Source: Arabidopsis thaliana
Taxonomy: Eukaryota > Streptophyta > Magnoliopsida > Brassicales > Brassicaceae
Direction of reading: 5' to 3'
DNA length: 64,000 nt
Assembly: GCF_000001735.4 (NCBI RefSeq)
Contig: NC_003070.9
Location: 11,650,001 to 11,714,000 of the forward strand
Shown piece after piece: positions 34,230 to 45,610 of the stretch. The notes under the pieces are model-generated. The model was not told the DNA's origin. It saw only the letters and a list, made by a program, of their open reading frames with translations, and made no database searches. Every line of letters starts with the position of its first letter. The stretch's first letter is position 1. The position numbers and the translations under genes were made by a program.

Positions 34230-34622
34230 TACTTGTTGGTTTTTGTTAATCGGTTTAGGATCGGTCTAAGTTCCTCTTTTTTGTTCTACTTCTTCTCGAC
34301 AGTTTCTAGTCTAACCATGTCTTGCTTCTCTTACTCACCTAAAGTATGTCACAGTTCTATCTTTTCTTCTTTTTAGCATAATAGAGTTATGAGATATCAA
34401 TGACAATAAAATTTTAATATTTTGGTTTATTGAAAATAATTACATTATGGTGTAAACATTATTTCTCAGGATTTATTGAGAATTTCTAAATTAACAATTT
34501 CCCCAACTTGCATATTTCTGGCAATAAATAGTTTTGGCATTTTATGAAATAAGTGACTAATTTTTATGGTTTAGTGTTCTTTCTTCGGTTAACCAATTTT
34601 TATTGCAAAAAAAAAGGAACAA

Positions 34623-34660
34623 ATTAGGGTTTTATCAAGCCCGTCGTTGCATATAAATAG
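34623..34660 (+). promoter_or_regulatory. snoRNA gene promoter: telo-box and TATA
   Basis: TTAGGGTTTT (34624, a telo-box on the opposite strand) is followed by ATATAAATAG at 34651. Plant polycistronic snoRNA and ribosomal genes commonly combine these. No protein frame follows, and the snoRNAs start about 250 bases downstream. Confidence 0.65.
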
Positions 34661-34907
34661 TCTTTTCATCGCCGCTTGAAACAGATAAGTGTTTCCTTCG
34701 TCTCTCTGTGGTCCGATATGTCTCCCTATAATCTCTGTTTCATAGTTTAATCATATTCTTTTGTGGTTTTGAATTCTTATGTTCGAAAATCTTGAGTAGT
34801 TGCTGTGATGTAACTACCGTGTGCCAGAGATGAAGTTATTCATCGTTGACGGCAAACATAACCTTAGAGTTCTAAGCTTTTCTTTTGTTCTATTTTTTGG
34901 TGTGTGG

Positions 34908-34997
34908 TCGAAGTGACGATAAAGAATTCACAGTCTGTCAATCCACTGACAACATTTGAGTGATGTTATTGTGATATCTCGACAGGTTCTGATCTAC
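34908..34997 (+). ncRNA. Box C/D snoRNA, U33-like, guide for 18S rRNA
   Basis: Box C GTGACGA (34913), D' CTGA (34946), C' GTGATGT (34960) and D CTGA (34989) occur in order with normal spacing. The 14 bases CAGTCTGTCAATCC just before D' are exactly complementary to GGATTGACAGACTG of plant 18S rRNA. The D'+5 rule puts 2'-O-methylation on the first U of GGAUUG, the site that yeast snR55 and human U33 guide. The rRNA sequence is from memory. Terminal stem is weak, so ends are approximate. Confidence 0.85.
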
Positions 34998-35055
34998 TCT
35001 TAATAAAAACCCTCCCAATGATTTTTTTTTATTAGATCATTAGTTTTGTTGAAAG

Positions 35056-35150
35056 TGGGGCAGATGATGATTATCATAAAACAAATGGGTAATTTGCGAC
35101 TGATAATATTACATTGATGTGTTTTTCACCTTGGAGAACTGATGTCCCCA
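35056..35150 (+). ncRNA. Box C/D snoRNA guiding 18S rRNA at GCGCAAAUUACCC
   Basis: Terminal stem TGGGG/CCCCA (35056-35060 with 35146-35150), box C ATGATGA (35064), D' CTGA (35100), C' TGATGT (35115) and D CTGA (35139). The 13 bases TGGGTAATTTGCG before D' are complementary to CGCAAATTACCCA of 18S rRNA; the D'+5 rule points to the first A of GCGCAAAUU, a conserved 2'-O-methyl site in yeast and human. The sequence before box D (CACCTTGG) can pair with CCAAGGTG in large-subunit rRNA, but at a less clear distance. It lies about 60 bases after the U33-like RNA, so both probably come from one transcript. Confidence 0.9.
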
Positions 35151-38100
35151 ATCTCATATTCTAAGTTCTATTTTTTTTGGTATTGATAATGAATTCGTGA
35201 AGAGTTCGATTTGTTTCTTCTTGTCATAAACATTAAGCCAATTAGCAGAGCAAGGGCGTCTAGTTTAAATGACGTGAGTTGCCTTGAAGGTTGGCGATAA
35301 CAAGTTTTGCGATTCTCCGTGCCTATCAAATTTTGTTTTTCGTATTGATAATGGCCTCGAACAAGTCGCTACATTCGTTTTTTTTCTTCCAAAGATTTTG
35401 TTTCAAAAGAAGTCTCTTATGTAATAATTAAAATTCAGAATAAAAATCAGGTTATTTACGATCATAACTAACCAAACGCTTAGACAATATGCTTATCAGT
35501 TGAGATTATAGTCCCGTAGGTGGAGCAATGGTCGGATAGTTAATGTGCAGCTATGATTAAAGCATATTTGTAGACTAAATGTTTGGATGGTTAAATTAAA
35601 GCCCAATTATGATAAGAACCTTTGTAAACCGGGGATGGGTTCAATGTACAAAAGTGTATATGTCTGAACATTAATTCAACAAATTGATGGCCATGAATCC
35701 CATATTAGGAAGGAAAAAAAACAATAAAATGAAGGTAAAGACCACCATAATGGGGACAATTTTCGTCGCATTTTTTTCCAAAAAAAACACGTTAGTCCTT
35801 GACTCATTTGAAGACAAGCTCAAAGTGATATTTGCGAGTTGTAACGGTAAACGATTGGATTCCCTAACTAGGCAAATACCACTATGGACTTTATGTAGAA
35901 TATGGAAGAGTCGAAATCTCCTGGGTTTATCAACGTCGGTCTAGCGAATGGAGACGAGATGCACAACAGGCGATCACTGAATAGAAACGAGTCGAATTAA
36001 ATGGTTGTCACGTTAGGAGAAAATTTTGATGTGGTAGAGTTGATTAATACAAATTTTGAAATTTTACAATAAATAAAAGAAAATATATGCAGTTATTTAT
36101 GTATATCTATGGCAAAAAATAATTGATTGTTTTTTGTTTTAAACAATGTTTGCGCCTATATGGTTGTGGTAAGCTTCAAATGTGTTACAAACTGAACTCT
36201 GACAAATTTGTTTCAATCTCTCTATAGCAAGTTAGTCATAAATTCCAATAGCAAATCGTTACGCTTCAAATGTGTTACAAACTAAACTTTGATAAATTTG
36301 TTTCAATCTTTCTGTAACATTTTTCATCTACCTTTGCATCCGAAGCTGAATTTCACGATCAGAATATTGTTTTTTTAGATTATTCATGTCGATAAACTCA
36401 AGAGTTACATTTTGCATATCTGGATAAGCCCTCACTAAATCTTCAATAGCAACTCTCACCTCTTTTTGGATACGTCTTTTATCCGAAGCCACTCCAATAA
36501 CAATGGTGATCGAAAAAATGCCATAGTAAGTATTTTTGTGTTTTTGTGTAAGAGATAAAAAACGCTCGGAATGAAATATTTTATGTCGTAAAATCCACCT
36601 CGTGGATCTTTAGGGAATCAACATTCTTCGAGTTCTTATTCAAAAGTTCCAACAATAATATCATTCATTCTTAGTTACAATTATATAATATACACAAATT
36701 GTACACTAGTATACTGTAACAAAAGAGCAACAAGTATCTTTGATTTGGTTGTAAGAAATTGCTACTCTTACCCATAACTCTATTTCAATCCACAATTTTG
36801 ATACAAATTATCTGTTTCTTGATGGAATAATTACCAAGTACCATTGTTAACAATAATGTTTTATAGCTTGAATACCCATAACAATAGTGCTCCCCTTTGG
36901 TGTCTATGAACCTTTTCGATGCTTCGTAATCATTACAAAAGTTAAGCAGAAACTATTTTGAATATGTTGTGTATTGGTCATCCATAAGGTTCCAAAATAC
37001 TGCATCACTTATATTCTCAGCAATCGCGAGCTTTCAACAATACACTAAAAGTTTGATTATAAATTTATTAATGTAATCAATAGTTGTTTTTCTATTAAAA
37101 AAAAGGAATGAAACTAAATATTATTTACTTAATAATGCAATCAATAGAGTTGATTATTCGATTTTAGAATTCTTCTTATAAAGATTGCAAAATTTATTTA
37201 GAAACTTTTAGAATAATTTTACAGATTCACATAGATTTTATGGGGAATATCACCTTTACCCTAGGATTTTGAAAGTCTTATTGGTTCAATTTTTTTTAAA
37301 AGTTAATCAACCAATAACACTAAACTTTATTATAATCTGAAAAGTCAGTAACTCAAGATTTTGATTTTTTTTGTTTGTTCAAACATTTTGAATGAATTTC
37401 TAAAATTATTAATTCAATAACTCATAACTTTTAATGTACGTAAACTTTTTATAAATATTGAACCAGTAACACTTACTTTTGATAAAACATTTATAATTCA
37501 AGATTTAAGTTATAAATGCTTCATAGTTAACAGAATTATAACTTAAGCATTTCATGTACAACTCTTTAAGTTATAAAACCTTCACAGTTGACAGTGTCAA
37601 AAGAGATTTGTGTGACGTGTGAAATTGTGTGAAAGTTGACACGTGGTTAAAATAGTTTCAGCCTATATTGTTCTCGTTTAATTTTTTACAAAACTGTTCA
37701 ACCTCAAACTTTGTTCGAACTCACTAAGATGTGCTTATAAACATAAAACTCTTTCTAACCTTTCTTGGTAAGAACGTTGAGTGTTTATCCTTTTATAATC
37801 GTATGTTTCCCACATTTACGGAAAAAGTGAGTAATTTGCCAATTGGATCAGCAAGAGAGGTTACTACTTTATGTAATCAATTACTTGTAACCCACACAAT
37901 ATACACAAGAACTCTTGATTTGCCGCAATCAAATATCAACTGCTGCACAAAACATAAGTTCTACATAACTGCTGCATAAAAATCTCATATACACAAAAGT
38001 CAATAACCCAATAACATTCTACATAAACAAATTCATAGCTTCTATCACAGTATCATCAAATAGGATCGAGAAAAATAAACGCATAACCGAGAGGGATAGC
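35151..38100. other. Long gene-poor spacer
   Basis: AT-rich. 36173-36322 holds two copies (about 90-bp period) of a block starting CTTCAAATGTGTTACAAACT. 36335-36540 holds a coding-like relic on the minus strand. ORFs at 35684-35944 and 37731-37979 have no domain features and no nearby promoter signals that I can defend. Further snoRNAs may follow the two called above, but I cannot identify them. Confidence 0.45.
36335..36540 (-). pseudogene. Coding-like relic, about 60 residues, unknown
   Basis: On the minus strand an open frame reads GIFSITIVIGVASDKRRIQK, continues through VRVAIEDLVRAYPDMQ and LEFIDMNN, and ends at a stop after LRMQR. Composition and the alternation of charged and hydrophobic residues look coding rather than random. 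No start, no upstream exons and AT-rich surroundings suggest a leftover piece of a gene or transposon. I do not recognise the family. Confidence 0.35.
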
Positions 38101-38966
38101 GAAGATTTATAAGCAGGACAGTGAGGTGATGAAATTGCAGAGAAGCTGCTATGTAAGGATTCTAAACGAGTTTGAGGAGATTCTGCTTCAGAAATACCAG
38201 CAGCGGAACATAGAGCGAGAGGAAGCCATCCTCTGGAGGGGGAAAGCGGACGTCTTTAAGGCTACCTTCTCCACGAAAGACACATGGAATCATATCCGAA
38301 CATCATCAAATCAGAGGGCGTGGCATACAGGAGTTTGGTTCGCTCACGCAACGCCAAAATTCTCTTTTTGTGCTTGGCTCGCAGTTAGGAATCGACTTTC
38401 CATGGTTGATCGTATGATGACATGGAACAATGGGACACCCACGACCTGTGTTTTTTGCTCTAGCCCTATGGAAACACGAGACCATCTGTTTTTCCAATGC
38501 CACTATTCTTCTGAAATCTGGACTTCAATCGCAAAGAATGTGTACAAAGATGGTTTTTCCACAGATTGGTCTGCTGTGGTGAATTACATATCTGATTCTC
38601 AGCCTGATTGCATCCAGAATTTCTTATCTAGGTACACATTCCAAGTCTCCATTCATTCAATCACGGTGAGGCGTCACGTTCAGCTTCAAACCTCATGCGA
38701 CAGATAGACAAGACAATTAGAAACCAGCTATCGACAATCCAAAAGAAAGGGGAACTTCGACTCGAAAAGGGGCTGCAAGTATGGTTCGCCATGCGTCCTT
38801 AGCATCCTCCAAGAAAGAAGACTCTGTTTTTGCTCTCTCCATTCTATTTACTCTGTTTTTGTTCTAGTTCTGTTTTCTTTTATTATCAAAATCTCAAAAA
38901 AGCTGATGTAAAAAGTATATTTTTCTTTTGAATATAATTTGACATTTTATTCAAAAAAAAAAAAAA
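38100..38966 (+). mobile_element. 5'-truncated LINE (zf-RVT end and poly(A) tail)
   Basis: The frame at 38126-38707 contains a reverse-transcriptase zinc-binding (zf-RVT) region: WHTGVWFAHATPKFSFCAWL, RNRLSMVDRM and CVFCSSPMETRDHLFFQC. This domain lies at the C-terminal end of plant LINE ORF2. A non-coding tail rich in 'ctctgtttttgttct' leads to a 14-base poly(A) run at 38953-38966. Only the last part of ORF2 is present, the usual result of incomplete reverse transcription. The final frame loses the family ending, so it is decayed. Target duplication not identified. Confidence 0.85.
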
Positions 38967-39392
38967 GGATCTATGAGCAGAGCAAACCTTATGCATCTTC
39001 TTCATACCCAACTTTCTCATATGGATGTTAAAGTTTCTAAAATAGCACTTAATCTGCATTATTATTGGCTAAAATGTAGAGCACGCGAAAATTCTGGGCG
39101 TGTAACATGAAGAAAGTGAATTTTTTATATATAATAAGAAACATAGGACTGGATCAGACTGGGAACCAAGATGAATATTCATAATGGTGAATCCTTACAA
39201 AAGACTACACAGACACAACAAATGAGTTTTGAGACCGTGACTAGGTTGATTAGAGATCTCAAATGCTAGAGTCATCATCAACCCAGAAACAAGAATCCTA
39301 CTTTTACTGACACTCTTGATTGTTACACGCAGAAATAATAAAGACACAGGAAAAGAGAATTAACTGAACTCTTCAAGACTTTTAAAATGGAC
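38967..39392. other. TOM2A 3' flank
   Basis: Sequence between the LINE tail and the TOM2A stop codon; probably the 3' UTR and terminator region of TOM2A. No other feature. Confidence 0.5.
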
Positions 39393-40873
39393 TCACATGA
39401 TGGTGCATCGGCCCTTTTCTTCGTTTGGTTGCGCTGGCATTTGCTGGAACCGGTGTGACTCTGAGGGATTGTATGTGAACTCAGATGTGTCAAGCCCATA
39501 CTGTTTCAAAAAAAAAAGCAATCAGTGAATCTCGGTATCGCACTAATGCTTTTTTTTAATTTCAGCACGTTATAATCTTGTTACCTTTTCCCTCATACGT
39601 GCACTCCAAGGGTCACTGCGGCTTGGGCGTTGGTCCAAAGTAGGAGCAACTGGGACACCAGTGACAGGGGCGGCTTGGCGGTTGATGAATGGCTGCCTGA
39701 TTTGTTGCCTTGGAGCAAGATATTCATCATCACTGTCATACTCTGCTGGTGTATTAGCTGCCCTGACCATAAGGGCAAGCAAGAAGAGTAAAGCCTGCGA
39801 GTAAACAAGACATCATTAAGAGTTTTTAAAGATGACATGTTTCTATTGCCATACAACAGTCTACAAACACTTCCGCAGGGATATTTATCTTTCAAAGATA
39901 GTTTGTTCTTGATTTTCAATGATAGTCTGAACTTGTGCTTGCTATTACCTCGAAAACAACTGCTCCTAGAGCTACCCATCTTACAATCTTCCAGTTCTCT
40001 CTAAGGAAATTATATATCGTATCGAAGTTTCCAGTCCTGTCAGAAGGAAGTTCCTAGAGAACAATAATACAAAACGGTTAGCTAAGTACTTGTGCAGTCC
40101 TGTCTGCAGATCATGTCAAGTTATAAGGCAACATGAAGTCTAACCCAAGAGGGAAACAGACAAAAAAAGAAGATAACTCACATCTCTCCAGCTGTTATCG
40201 AAGAAAATAAATGCTGCGAATCCAAGCTCCACCAAGATCAACAAGATCAGAAGAAGAGAGTACTATTCTCAATTAAGGAAATGAAAGGTTAAGACTTTTA
40301 GTTTGCTTAAGGATCCTATCATAACTAAGCAAAGATACCAATAACCTGAGCATATAACTAAAGGTCAAGGCAGTATTTATCTAACAGGAAATGTTGGATA
40401 AGAAAAGCAAGTTAAGTAATTAGGATACGCAAGATAAGCAGCAGACACTCCTCGAACAAGTACCAACACAGCCACAGCAAGAAATAACAAAGAGAGCCAC
40501 ACCAATACCAATGAACAAGTATATGAACCTGCATGATAAAACAAAATCAAAGAACATAAGAACTAAAGAAGTGCAACAAACCAAGACTCTGTTTTTGAAC
40601 CCAATATATAAAGTAAAAGACGATAATCACATACCACGCTTTGGGAAGATTGTCAAAGATATTAGAAGACAGTGACACAGCCATAAGAATAGGCCTCCCA
40701 AACGAAACGTAACTTTGATCTCCATTAGTCAAATCGAATGTAACAGAATTATCGGTAACTCTCTTGTACTCAACGAATAAATAGATACCATAACCAATCA
40801 TGCCAAGTCCAGCAACAGCCAGGAGAAAGTTGAGTAACTTCAACAAACACTCCAAACAACCTCTACAAGCCAT
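39393..40873 (-). CDS. TOM2A: TOM2A, tetraspanin-like tobamovirus host factor
   Basis: A four-pass membrane protein of 280 residues. Exons on the minus strand: 40873-40635, 40528-40429, 40262-40182, 40053-39949, 39794-39585 and 39500-39393. Membrane spans are visible near residues 12-32 (LLNFLLAVAGLGMIGYGIYL), 80-100 (IYLFIGIGVALFVISCCGC), 113-130 (YSLLLILLILVELGFAAF) and 170-187 (WVALGAVVFEALLFLLAL). The CCGCVG stretch is the tetraspanin-like CCG. The N-terminus MACRGCLECL is Cys-rich. The tail is cytosolic and ends GRCTIM, which fits a CaaX prenylation box. TOM2A interacts with TOM1 on the vacuolar membrane and supports tobamovirus replication complexes. Confidence 0.96.
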
Positions 40874-42221
40874 CTTTTTTTTGTTTTCACGACTTAGAAC
40901 TGTTGTATGATTTACACTCAGCGTTTCCCTTTAATTCATCAGTCCAAAGAATTATCCTAAAAGAACAAAAAACTAAATTTCAATGAGTTCATAATAACAA
41001 TCCCAAAGATAGATCAATGATAAAGATTCTATCTAAAATATCATCAAAACTAAGAAATGAATTTTGACTAAAAATCAAACTTCAATGAAATTGTGATGTC
41101 CTGCCCAAATTCAATTGCTATACACACGAATCAAGCCTCTCATAGAGCTGAGAATGAGAGATACACCAATTAATTTTCTCTAATCGACATAAAAAACGAC
41201 CAAATCACAGAGATATCTCGTAATCTAAGAGAAATGATTCCACCAATTTTTTTTTCCGTGAACAAAATTACGAACGAATAAGTTCAGATCGGGAGAACAA
41301 AATCGAAATTACGCAATCGAAGCACGAGATTGAGAGAGTGGAAGAAGAAGATGATGGAAACTTACGGAGAATTGTTGAGAGATGATTCTTCGATGTTCGC
41401 GATGGTTTTGAGTTTTTTTGTGTTGTTGTTGTTCTTGTCGCCGAGAGGAAGGGGATGAAAAATCCAAGGATGGGAAAATATTTGTTTGGAATTTTGCTGT
41501 GTCATACAAATGCCAGCTGGCAATTTAAATTTGAAGATGAAGTGACAAGTCCAATGGGTAGATAGGCCATTTTAGTTTTTCAGGAGCCCAACTACGAATA
41601 CGTGTGTCGTTGAATAATTTCAGTTTACAGATTCTTTATCCTTTCTGATTTCTGTCGGCAATTAAAATTAGTTTTGTGTGGAATGGAATGTACTACACAT
41701 GTCTATATGTCCTAAAGACTCCAAGACATTACAAAATACAAAGCTTTAGTTTTATTTTTTTGAAGTTAAATTTACAAGCACTTTTAATATTTACGTATAA
41801 AATCTTTTCTGAAAATAATTGAAGATTTGTGTAGTCCGTTCGATTTGTTTACAAAAGGAAGCTATGATAGAGCGAAATTAACACGAAAATGAAAATGCTT
41901 TGTTCATCGCCTAAAAGGCAGCTTAAAGGATTTGTCTATCCTACGAAATTGTCACGAGCTTTCACGAACCAAGACTGTTCTGTGGGTTAAACAATATTTT
42001 TATCGAGAAAACGTATTTTGTATGTTTATGATCTGCGTTAAATATCTTATCAATTTTTTATTACCTTGTCCGTCAAAATATCCAAAAAATAATTTAGAAA
42101 TTCGGTTTATAAAAATGTTGTTTTCAAAGTTTAATTGTTAGAATTGATAATCTCATAATGATCATTTCGAAAAACCAAAAAAATTATCACATTGTATGAA
42201 GGATTTTGACAAAATTTTATT
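40874..42221. other. TOM2A upstream region and spacer
   Basis: TOM2A promoter and leader (40874-41500, with GAAGAAGA-rich sequence), followed by AT-rich sequence up to the tandem array. Small ORFs at 41309-41509 (minus) and 41932-42141 (plus) have no features in support. Confidence 0.45.
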
Positions 42222-43503
42222 CGGAAAATCACTCTCAACAACATAAATAAACAAAAAAAGTTTGTTTTATATAAAAAAAATCAGTATAAATAGGTAAATG
42301 GGATTACTTTACACACTAAAAAGTACCAATTTGAGTTAATACTAAGATTTTGGGTTGGACATTAATACATCAAAGTCACCGATTCTCATTTGAACAACTT
42401 CACTTCTCCGATCAACGATCAATAAACGTAACAATCACTCCGATGTTCCTAAAACACCAAAATGATAAAGCGTTAGCTCTCGAGATGAGAGAACTTAGTT
42501 ATGAATTGTTTTTGGGTTTTTAGATTTTTACAAAAAATTAGTAGTCAGATTAGTAGTCGGAAAATCACTCTCAACAACATAAATAAACAAAAAAAGTTTG
42601 TTTTATATAAAAAAAATCAGTAGTCAGATTACTTTACACGCAGTCAGATTAGTAGTCGGAAAATCACTCTCAACAACATAAATAAACAAAAAAAGTTTGT
42701 TTTATATAAAAAAAATCAGTAGTCAGATTACTTTACACGCAGTCAGATTAGTAGTCGGAAAATCACTCTCAACAACATAAATAAACAAAAAAAGTTTGTT
42801 TTATATAAAAAAAATCAGTATAAATAGGTAAATGGGATTACTTTACACACTAAAAAGTACCAATTTGAGTTAATACTAAGATTTTGGGTTGGACATTAAT
42901 ACATCAAAGTCACCGATTCTCATTTGAACAACTTCACTTCTCCGATCAACGATCAATAAACGTAACAATCACTCCGATGTTCCTAAAACACCAAAATGAT
43001 AAAGCGTTAGCTCTCGAGATGAGAGAACTTAGTTATGAATTGTTTTTGGGTTTTTAGATTTTTACAAAAAATTAGTAGTCAGATTAGTAGTCGGAAAATC
43101 ACTCTCAACAACATAAATAAACAAAAAAAGTTTGTTTTATATAAAAAAAATCAGTAGTCAGATTACTTTACACGCAGTCAGATTAGTAGTCGGAAAATCA
43201 CTCTCAACAACATAAATAAACAAAAAAAGTTTGTTTTATATAAAAAAAATCAGTATAAATAGGTAAATGGGATTACTTTACACACTAAAAAGTACCAATT
43301 TGAGTTAATACTAAGATTTTGGGTTGGACATTAATACATCAAAGTCACCGATTCTCATTTGAACAACTTCACTTCTCCGATCAACGATCAATAAACGTAA
43401 CAATCACTCCGATGTTCCTAAAACACCAAAATGATAAAGCGTTAGCTCTCGAGATGAGAGAACTTAGTTATGAATTGTTTTTGGGTTTTTAGATTTTTAC
43501 AAA
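42222..43503. repeat. Compound tandem array L-S-S-L-S-L
   Basis: Long units L: 42222-42557, 42756-43091 (336 bases each) and 43191-43503 (cut short at the 3' end). Short units S: 42558-42656, 42657-42755, 43092-43190 (99 bases each). All begin CGGAAAATCACTCTCAACAA. S shares its first about 60 bases with L, then jumps to a stretch ending CAGTCAGATTAGTAGT that also closes L. Copies of each class look identical by eye, so the amplification is recent. It lies upstream of VPS55. Confidence 0.95.
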
Positions 43504-44397
43504 TGATTCTTGATGATGATGGAAATAATCTGCTCATGACTCTTAGTCTCTTATAGCTTCTAACGGCCTTCTCACATCTGCCCGTTATTAGCCTCCATGC
43601 GTCATTTCTAAATCTTTTTTATTGGTCACTTGATTCCACACTTGCCAACTCACACCTGCTGTGGTTCTGCAACAGACATGACTGGACCGGACTAAATAAG
43701 GTCAAACCGTATCGGGTTTGGTACACACGTGGCCGATCATCATCAAAGGGCTTACCAATATTACGATGGACTCGACCACAGCTGATAGAAGTTCCGATAT
43801 TACAAAAACAGAAAGACAGAAGGGTTTACCTATGATTAATGTCTGAAAAATTTGATATTTGAAGCGAATCAACAACAACAGTCGGGTTCGTGAAAAAAAA
43901 AGATTTGATCGGCTAAACTTGGTCGGTATGATTCTCATCTATCTGGTTGAAATTCTTCAAATTGTTGCTATTGTTGTGTGATTTTCCCCTTTTTCTTTGA
44001 ACTTTGGATCCGTGTGAAATCAATTCTGGCGATTGGGATTGGTATCACTGTATCAGTAATATCAGATTTTCTTCGAATTTCTTGGAAGTAGTTGAGCTTT
44101 GTCGAATTCAAACCTTCTTCAAAAAAGAAAAGAATAGAAGAATGAGAAGTTTTCTCAAATTTTTGGAAAATAATTATTTTTGTCACAGTTAGTTAGCGAA
44201 TGGAGAAGTAGAAAAATCAGATATTTAGTGATACTTTCTTGGGGATTCTTTTGATGTTTAATTGAAGATTGGCTCACTGATTTTATCTTTGAAGGTCTTA
44301 GTAAACGTTAATAGCTTGACGTTATCATTAGAAACTCAAAAAACTTAAGTCTCTCTCTAATTATTAGCTTTCAGGTTTATCGTGGAAGGACTTGTCA
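43504..44397 (+). other. VPS55 upstream region and leader
   Basis: Promoter and probable 5' UTR, which may hold an intron (CAG at 44374 shortly before the ATG). ORFs on both strands at 43968-44192 overlap and look like chance. Confidence 0.4.
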
Positions 44398-45297
44398 ATG
44401 GCAGACGTACCTGGATACCTGCGCACTTGTTTGGATATGGGGAAGATAGCTTTCTTAGCAATCCTTGTATCTACAGGGATTGTGTTGCAGATTCTGGTAT
44501 CCCCCAAGAGATTCTTTCAAGTTTTGATCCTGCCTGTTTATGCTTCTCCTGCCAATAGTAGATTCATACTTGTGTTTAAACCCTTTGTTGCTAATTTTGT
44601 TCCAGGCTTGTGCTCTGTTCAATAACTGGTGGCCAATGCTAAGTGGTGAGTTGTTTCGCTCGACCTCCAATATCTCTTTGTTGGTTCGATCTTTAGTCTT
44701 GCAAACTGCATTTTATATCGATGAAAGTAGTCTGTTTTAAATCTTGTTTGGTTACATAAAAAGTGTCAGGGAACTTGGAAAAACCATTATTATATCAATG
44801 GTGATGGATTTTAAACTCTTTCTTGCGGTTAATCAGAATCTGATATTGCTTTGCAGTTATAATGTATGTGCTCCTCCCAATGCCTTTGCTCTTCTTTGGT
44901 GGATCAGACAGTACATCTCTATTCAACGAGTCAGATAATAGGTAAGCAATTTATATACAGGCCTCCATTGTTTGTTTAGGTTTGCATTTGCATTTACGTT
45001 ACATTCCAAGTGAACCCACAACTACAATTATCGACTTTCTAAGTCTAGGTATATCAAAGAAACTCGCTGAGCTTACATGAACATTTTCTTTTATGCAGTT
45101 GGATCAATGCAGCCAAGTTCTTGACTGGTGCATCAGCAGTTGGAAGCGTCGCGATACCATCGATTCTAAAACACGCCGGACTCATCGGTTGGGGCGCATT
45201 AGCCCTTGATCTCTCATCCTACGTTGTCTTCCTCGTGGCTATTTTGGGTTACATTTGCATAGGAGATGCCAGTGACAACTATTACAGCTACATTTAA
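44398..45297 (+). CDS. VPS55: VPS55-family vacuolar sorting protein
   Basis: Exons 44398-44496, 44606-44645, 44857-44941 and 45099-45297 give 140 residues, the usual size of Vps55/OB-RGRP/LEPROT proteins. Four hydrophobic spans are visible: KIAFLAILVSTGIVLQIL, then ALFNNWWPMLSVIMYVLLPM, LTGASAVGSVAIPSIL and SSYVVFLVAILGYICIG. The motif WWPM and FGGSDSTS in the middle loop are typical of the family. Vps55 forms an endosomal complex with Vps68 and helps traffic from late endosome to vacuole. The C-terminus ends DNYYSYI. The symbol follows the yeast family; the splice joins are read directly. Confidence 0.93.
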
Positions 45298-45610
45298 AAA
45301 GACACACACAAATTCATCATCATTTGTTTAAACCTCAACAAAGTCTCAGCCTTTTATCACTTCCCCGTTCGATTGATGCTTCGAAACGAAAACATCTTGT
45401 TTCTATGGAATGACTCACTGATTGGATTTTCACAAGTTTAAGAGTTTGTGTGTCAAGTGTATGTATGAATGATTTTTTTTTTGGGTGGTTTTGTTACGTT
45501 TTGATGTATAGAACATATTTATTATTTGGTGGAATATATATAAATTTTCTTTACAAAAGCATATTGAAAAACTGAGTCTTTTAGATAAAGAAGCTGTGAA
45601 AAGTGTTTGA
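45298..45610. other. VPS55-PPR spacer
   Basis: VPS55 3' UTR followed directly by the PPR promoter; ATATATATAAAT at 45533 is a likely TATA box, 66 bases before the start codon. Nothing else seen. Confidence 0.5.
45533..45545 (+). promoter_or_regulatory. TATA box of the PPR gene
   Basis: ATATATATAAAT, 66-78 bases before the ATG at 45611. Confidence 0.45.

Noticed and set aside
35165-35330. Possible H/ACA RNA with AGAGCA and ACAAG
   Set aside because: I could not form two proper hairpins around the boxes.
35684-35944. 86-residue ORF downstream of the snoRNAs
   Set aside because: Lys-rich, no domain, no promoter evidence; likely chance.
37731-37979. 82-residue ORF
   Set aside because: AT-rich spacer with no features beyond an open frame.
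42222-43503. CRISPR-like array
   Set aside because: Units are joined head to tail with no unique spacers, and this is a plant nuclear sequence.
44004-44192. ORFs on both strands before VPS55
   Set aside because: They overlap each other in the probable VPS55 leader and show no coding features.
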